The translations under genes and the position numbers were made by a program. Below are positions 60,185 through 64,000 of a DNA stretch of 64,000 nt, piece after piece. Below the pieces are notes generated by a model. That model saw only the letters and a program-made list of their open reading frames with translations. It was not told the DNA's origin and ran no database searches. The DNA is from JANNVZ01 sp031418455 (lineage in GTDB: Bacteria; Bacteroidota; Bacteroidia; Flavobacteriales_D; Sanyastnellaceae), in assembly GCA_031418455.1 (NCBI GenBank), contig JANOXJ010000221.1:7056-71055 (forward strand). Direction: 5' to 3'. Each line of letters opens with the position of its first letter. Within the stretch, counting starts at the first letter, position 1.

Positions 60185-63100
60185 ATGACTAATTTTCTAC
60201 AATCAAATCGCAGAGGCTTGGAGCTTCTGTCAGATTTATCACTGGCATTTCGTAAAGGCATATTTTTAATGCTATTAATTATTTCTAGTGATCATCTTCA
60301 AGCCCAGAGAATTGAAAATGTCAGAGCGGATAAATCGTCAGCGTCTGAATCAAATGCTTTGACAACTGCTTTGGATGCAAAAGTGCGCGAAACCTTAAAA
60401 AAGAATGGAGAAACTCTCAGGTTTTTAGAGAATAAAGGGCAGATTGCCAACAGCAATGTGCTCTATTACTTCGAAGGATTGCATGGTTCTACTTATATTG
60501 AAAAGAATAGAATACGCTTTGTGGCAAAAGAAATCGCTTATGTAGAAAAGTCAGTTTCTGCTGACCCATTGGCAGTGAAAGGCGCATTAATTGAGAAGGA
60601 GCCTAAGGTGGTTTCAACGCATACCTTTACAATGTATTTTAATGGAGCAAATGAAAATTCTTTTATTCAATTAGGAAATTCATTTAGTACAAAATACAAT
60701 TATTTTTTTGGTTCTACTGAAAATGATTGGGTAACTAGCGTAGAAGCGGCTAAAGACTTAATAATAAAAAATGTTTATCAAGGAATTGATTTAAGGTTGT
60801 ACAGTAATGATGATGGTTCGTTTGAATTTGATTGGATTTTAAGTCCAGGTGCTGATTTTCGTAAGGTAGACTTAAGATTTGAAGGACAAGAAAATTTATT
60901 AATTTCTGATGACGGAAGTTTAAACGTTGGCTTAAAATTCAGCAATGTGAATTTTAAAATACCAGAGTCATTTCAAGTGACAGAAAATGGTAAAGTAAAA
61001 GTGGACTTTAACTTTTTTAAATCAAGTGAAAAGGGAATCTCATTTATAACTAATTCAATTATAGATGCCAAATACCCATTAGTTATAGATCCTACACTTA
61101 CTTGGGGAACTTTTTTTGATGGAAATGAAAACGAATTTGACCAATATCTTTTTGCAATACAAGTAGATCCTACGGACGGAGTAGTTTATTGCGCAGGTGG
61201 CACTAATAAACAAATATCTACAGGTGCTGCGCCATATGATGCAAACGGGTATTTAAACAACATTACTGGATTTGGAAATGATGCAACACCGCGCGTGGCT
61301 ATTGTTTATAGAATTAATTCTTCTGGTTCGGACTTGTTGGATTTAACCTTATATGGTCCTAATACTGTTTCTAATAATGGTAGCAATGCTGATGATAATG
61401 CAATCGCATATGCTTTAAGCCTTTCGAATAATAGAGTATTTATTGGTGGTAAAACAAACGTAAATATTCCAACTACAGGTACGCCTTTTGATAATTCCAG
61501 AGGCGGTACTTATGATGGTTTTGTGGCTGTGTTTTCCAAAGATTTGGGAACTCTCCACTATGCCACTTATTTAGGCAGCGATAACTCAGATGATCCTGGT
61601 GTCACTAGTATTCGTGCAATTGATGACAACTCATTTGTTGTGGGTCTTACTGCGGAGGGTGCTCTTCCATCAGCTTATGTCACAAGTGGAGTAGTGGATA
61701 ATTCGTTTAGTGGGGCAAGTGATTTTTACATTGCAAAATTCAGTGCTTTGAACACCATTGCTTGGGGCACATACATAGGAGGAAGTAGTGACGAAGTATT
61801 GAATGATATTGAATTATTTGCCGATGGACGAGTTGCATTTGCCGGTTACGGAAATGGACAATTAACTGAAGTTAATAGTGCTGCTGGCAGGTCAACAAAT
61901 ACCAATAATAATGACGGAATCATCGGTGTCTTAAATAGCACAGGTACTGTTTTAAATTATTTGGACGAAATAGGTGGAGCCAATGAAGACTTAATAAATG
62001 ACGCACAAATTGTAGGCAACTCTATATATTGGACTGGTTCGGCTGAAAGCGGGTTTCCTACCTCTACAGGTGTATATGATACATCACACAATGGTGTAAC
62101 TGACGTTGTTGTGGGAACGGTATCCGACATTGGTGGTACAAGCAGCTACAAATGTACTTTTTACGGTGGCAACGGAAGTGATTTAGGCAGTGGAATTAGA
62201 CTGGTAAGCGAGGTGGATTGTAATGGTGATGCAACAACTTTCTTATTAGTTTTTGGAACGGCCGAAAATAATTTGCCAACTCAGAATATTAATGGTGAGT
62301 CATTTTTTGATAGCAGTAATAATGGCGGTTTGGACATGTTTTTTGGAGGATTTAAATCTGACTTAACAGGTCCACTTGTTTTTGGGACATATATTGGTGG
62401 TGCTTATAACGACTATCTTGGTGACACAGGAGCGCCAAGAGGTGCCAATCACCTATGGGTAGATGGTGCTAACGTATTTGTTGGAACAACTACTCATAGC
62501 GCATCACACACACCTGCGGTAGTTGGTGGTGGAGGTTTTGATTTAACAAAATCAAATACTGGGTCTCCTACCTTAGATGACGCACATTTAATTTTTGCTG
62601 TTGAGTTCAATACGCTACTTGGCAGTGATTATGGAGATGCGCCTGCATCATATGGGACTCCTGGTCATATATTAAATTGTACTAATTTACTTCTTGGAAC
62701 CTCAGTAGATGATGAAGCCGCACATCAACCTTCCGCAAATGCAAATGGTGATGATACTACTGCCTCTAATGATGAGGATGCGGTGACTGTATTACCCACA
62801 TTAATTTCAGGTACAGGTCAGTCATTCAGTGTAACCATAAATTCTTTAAAAAATACTTCAGGTAGTACGGCTAATTTGTATGGCTGGATTGACTTTAATA
62901 GTGACGGACAGTTTTCTACCAATGAAATTGCTTCCGTTGCTGTAAGTAATGGTTATGTAGGTGCTAAAACATTAAATTGGACTGGAATAACTGTTAGCGG
63001 AAATGGAGGTCAACATTTCTTAAGAATAAGATTAACTACAGCCAATCTTATTGACAATGCTGGAACTGCCTCTATAGATGAGAGGTCAACAGCAGGTGCA

Positions 63101-64000
63101 CCCGATGGTGAAGTGGAGGATTATAGATGTACAGGTCTTACTTGTCCGGCTATTACAGTGGAAGCAGCTTGTCAATCTCAAACTAGCATCAATACAAAAT
63201 TTCAGGCATGGTTAGCATCGGCCTCAGCTGGTGGAGCTTGCAATGGAACATTAACAAACAACAATCCCTCGGCCACTCCGCCTCAAGTATGCAGCGGAGG
63301 TTCTGTTTCAATTACCTTCACCTATACCAGTACTTGTGGCAACCTTGAATGCACGTCAACCTTTACCGTTAATCCTAATTTGCCTCCTCAGTTAAATGGT
63401 TGTCCTGCTAATGCTTCATACACATGTTATTCAAATGTGCCTGCTCCTGCTGCGGTTATCGCTTTAGATGATTGCACAAATATTACTCCGGTATTTAGTC
63501 AAACAGAAACTAACCAAGGTTCATCATGCAACAACACAATAACCCGCACATGGAGTGCAACAGATGCATGTGGCAACACAGCAACTTGCACACAAGTGAT
63601 ATACGTAAATGATGATGTAGCTCCAGAATTAACTGAATGTCCTGCAAATGCATCTTATGTATGCTATGCCGATGTTCCATCTGCAGCATTCGTTGCAGCT
63701 TTTGACAATTGCGATGGAGATTTAGCTGTAGCATATTCTGAAACACAATCGAACCCTGGTTCATCTTGCAACAACACCATTACCCGCACATGGAGTGCTG
63801 TGGATGCTTGTGGCAACGAAGTTTCTTGTACTCAAATAATAGTGGTGAATGATGATGTAGCTCCTGAATTAACAGGATGTCCTGATGATGCTTCATATAT
63901 CTGTTATGCTGATGTTCCGGCAGCAGCTTTAGTAACCGCTAATGACAATTGCGATGGTGCACTGGATGTTGCATTTGAAGAAAGTGAATCAAATCCTGGT
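60185..64000 (+). CDS. Giant SBBP/GEVED/HYR-repeat surface protein, 3' partial
   Basis: The frame is open from ATG 60185 to the last base (1272 codons) and continues beyond the window. The signal segment is at ~24-41 (GIFLMLLIISSDHLQAQ). Domains: an N-terminal domain typical of SBBP-repeat proteins (~75-310, FLENKGQIANSNVLYY, YPLVIDPTLTWGT); SBBP beta-propeller repeats (~315-815, WGTYIGGSSDEVLND, ATYLGSDN, GTYIGGAYNDYLGD); a GEVED domain (~820-980, SDYGDAPASYG, GWIDFNSDGQFS, DGEVEDYRC); then HYR-like repeats of 79-80 residues (from ~1066, CPANASYxCYADVP, DNCDG, TRTWSAxDACGN). Such proteins usually end in a T9SS domain, which would lie outside the window. Probably a long surface adhesin. Confidence 0.85.
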   Translation, partial: MTNFLQSNRRGLELLSDLSLAFRKGIFLMLLIISSDHLQAQRIENVRADKSSASESNALTTALDAKVRETLKKNGETLRFLENKGQIANSNVLYYFEGLHGSTYIEKNRIRFVAKEIAYVEKSVSADPLAVKGALIEKEPKVVSTHTFTMYFNGANENSFIQLGNSFSTKYNYFFGSTENDWVTSVEAAKDLIIKNVYQGIDLRLYSNDDGSFEFDWILSPGADFRKVDLRFEGQENLLISDDGSLNVGLKFSNVNFKIPESFQVTENGKVKVDFNFFKSSEKGISFITNSIIDAKYPLVIDPTLTWGTFFDGNENEFDQYLFAIQVDPTDGVVYCAGGTNKQISTGAAPYDANGYLNNITGFGNDATPRVAIVYRINSSGSDLLDLTLYGPNTVSNNGSNADDNAIAYALSLSNNRVFIGGKTNVNIPTTGTPFDNSRGGTYDGFVAVFSKDLGTLHYATYLGSDNSDDPGVTSIRAIDDNSFVVGLTAEGALPSAYVTSGVVDNSFSGASDFYIAKFSALNTIAWGTYIGGSSDEVLNDIELFADGRVAFAGYGNGQLTEVNSAAGRSTNTNNNDGIIGVLNSTGTVLNYLDEIGGANEDLINDAQIVGNSIYWTGSAESGFPTSTGVYDTSHNGVTDVVVGTVSDIGGTSSYKCTFYGGNGSDLGSGIRLVSEVDCNGDATTFLLVFGTAENNLPTQNINGESFFDSSNNGGLDMFFGGFKSDLTGPLVFGTYIGGAYNDYLGDTGAPRGANHLWVDGANVFVGTTTHSASHTPAVVGGGGFDLTKSNTGSPTLDDAHLIFAVEFNTLLGSDYGDAPASYGTPGHILNCTNLLLGTSVDDEAAHQPSANANGDDTTASNDEDAVTVLPTLISGTGQSFSVTINSLKNTSGSTANLYGWIDFNSDGQFSTNEIASVAVSNGYVGAKTLNWTGITVSGNGGQHFLRIRLTTANLIDNAGTASIDERSTAGAPDGEVEDYRCTGLTCPAITVEAACQSQTSINTKFQAWLASASAGGACNGTLTNNNPSATPPQVCSGGSVSITFTYTSTCGNLECTSTFTVNPNLPPQLNGCPANASYTCYSNVPAPAAVIALDDCTNITPVFSQTETNQGSSCNNTITRTWSATDACGNTATCTQVIYVNDDVAPELTECPANASYVCYADVPSAAFVAAFDNCDGDLAVAYSETQSNPGSSCNNTITRTWSAVDACGNEVSCTQIIVVNDDVAPELTGCPDDASYICYADVPAAALVTANDNCDGALDVAFEESESNPG
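63380..64000 (+). repeat. Tandem HYR-like repeats, ~240-bp period
   Basis: Two full units and part of a third; corresponding cysteine codons lie at 63401, 63638 and 63878 (steps 237 and 240). A block around 63521 (TCATCATGCAACAACAC) recurs at 63761 with few changes. The array continues past the window edge. Confidence 0.85.

Noticed and set aside
63510..63764. An 84-codon minus-strand frame at the window end
   Set aside because: His/Leu/Met-rich antisense shadow of the HYR repeats of the giant plus-strand gene, which stays in frame to the last base.
1..64000. tRNA, rRNA, CRISPR arrays, complete IS or phage genes
   Set aside because: Intergenic gaps were read on both strands; no cloverleaf with anticodon context, no regularly spaced short repeats, and no transposase, integrase or phage structural protein was recognised.

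Overview
The window comes from a member of the Bacteroidota. The evidence is many secreted proteins ending in type IX secretion system (T9SS) sorting domains (type A with a YPNP-like start, type B of the gliding-motility-associated C-terminal kind), TAnnTTTG promoter boxes, a carA-eno pair, a PorE-like OmpA lipoprotein, and KirBac and SiaB/SiaC-type genes. No rRNA, tRNA, CRISPR array, complete insertion sequence or phage gene was seen. The DNA is moderately AT-rich and densely coding, and most intergenic gaps end in hairpin terminators.

Layout. 1-12.2 kb: the tail of an Ig-like T9SS protein, a Prc-type protease with a small secreted partner, a ten-module repeat protein, and a divergent CotH-kinase/lamin-tail protein, both of the last two T9SS cargo. 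12.2-15.2 kb: a leftward run of rimO, a KirBac potassium channel and a conserved small protein. 15.3-21.8 kb: a rightward cluster of TonB-dependent receptor, TPR/coiled-coil/PP2C phosphatase (SiaA-like), SiaB-like, SiaC-like, then after a terminator a second SiaB-like/SiaC-like pair. 21.8-33.6 kb: a long leftward block with a GH114-like lipoprotein, a T9SS protein, an SGNH hydrolase, a PorE-like lipoprotein, eno, carA, a GNAT acetyltransferase, a polysaccharide deacetylase, cvfB and a 2OG-Fe(II) oxygenase. 33.7-39.6 kb: an SDR, a GT-C glycosyltransferase preceded by a G12 tract, a pentahaem T9SS cytochrome, and an isochorismate synthase/hotdog thioesterase pair (menaquinone route). 39.8-46.7 kb: a vWA lipoprotein with a T9SS tail, a calcium-motif-rich T9SS protein, and mnmA. 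46.8-59.3 kb: a sigma factor, an overlapping membrane PKD protein that looks like its anti-sigma factor, then three giant type B T9SS proteins. 59.4-64 kb: an AT-rich leader and a giant SBBP/GEVED/HYR protein that runs off the window.

Two regions stand out. The first (15.3-21.8 kb) is a partner-switching module with a duplicated kinase/target pair, joined to an outer-membrane receptor and lacking the diguanylate cyclase that completes the Pseudomonas SiaABCD system. The second (46.8-59.3 kb) is a sigma/anti-sigma pair whose anti-sigma periplasmic part carries PKD domains and a degenerate copy of the same type B sorting domain that ends the three neighbouring cargo proteins. This suggests, as an inference, a sensor of T9SS cargo based on mimicry. 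All functional statements are from reading the sequence; no database search was run.
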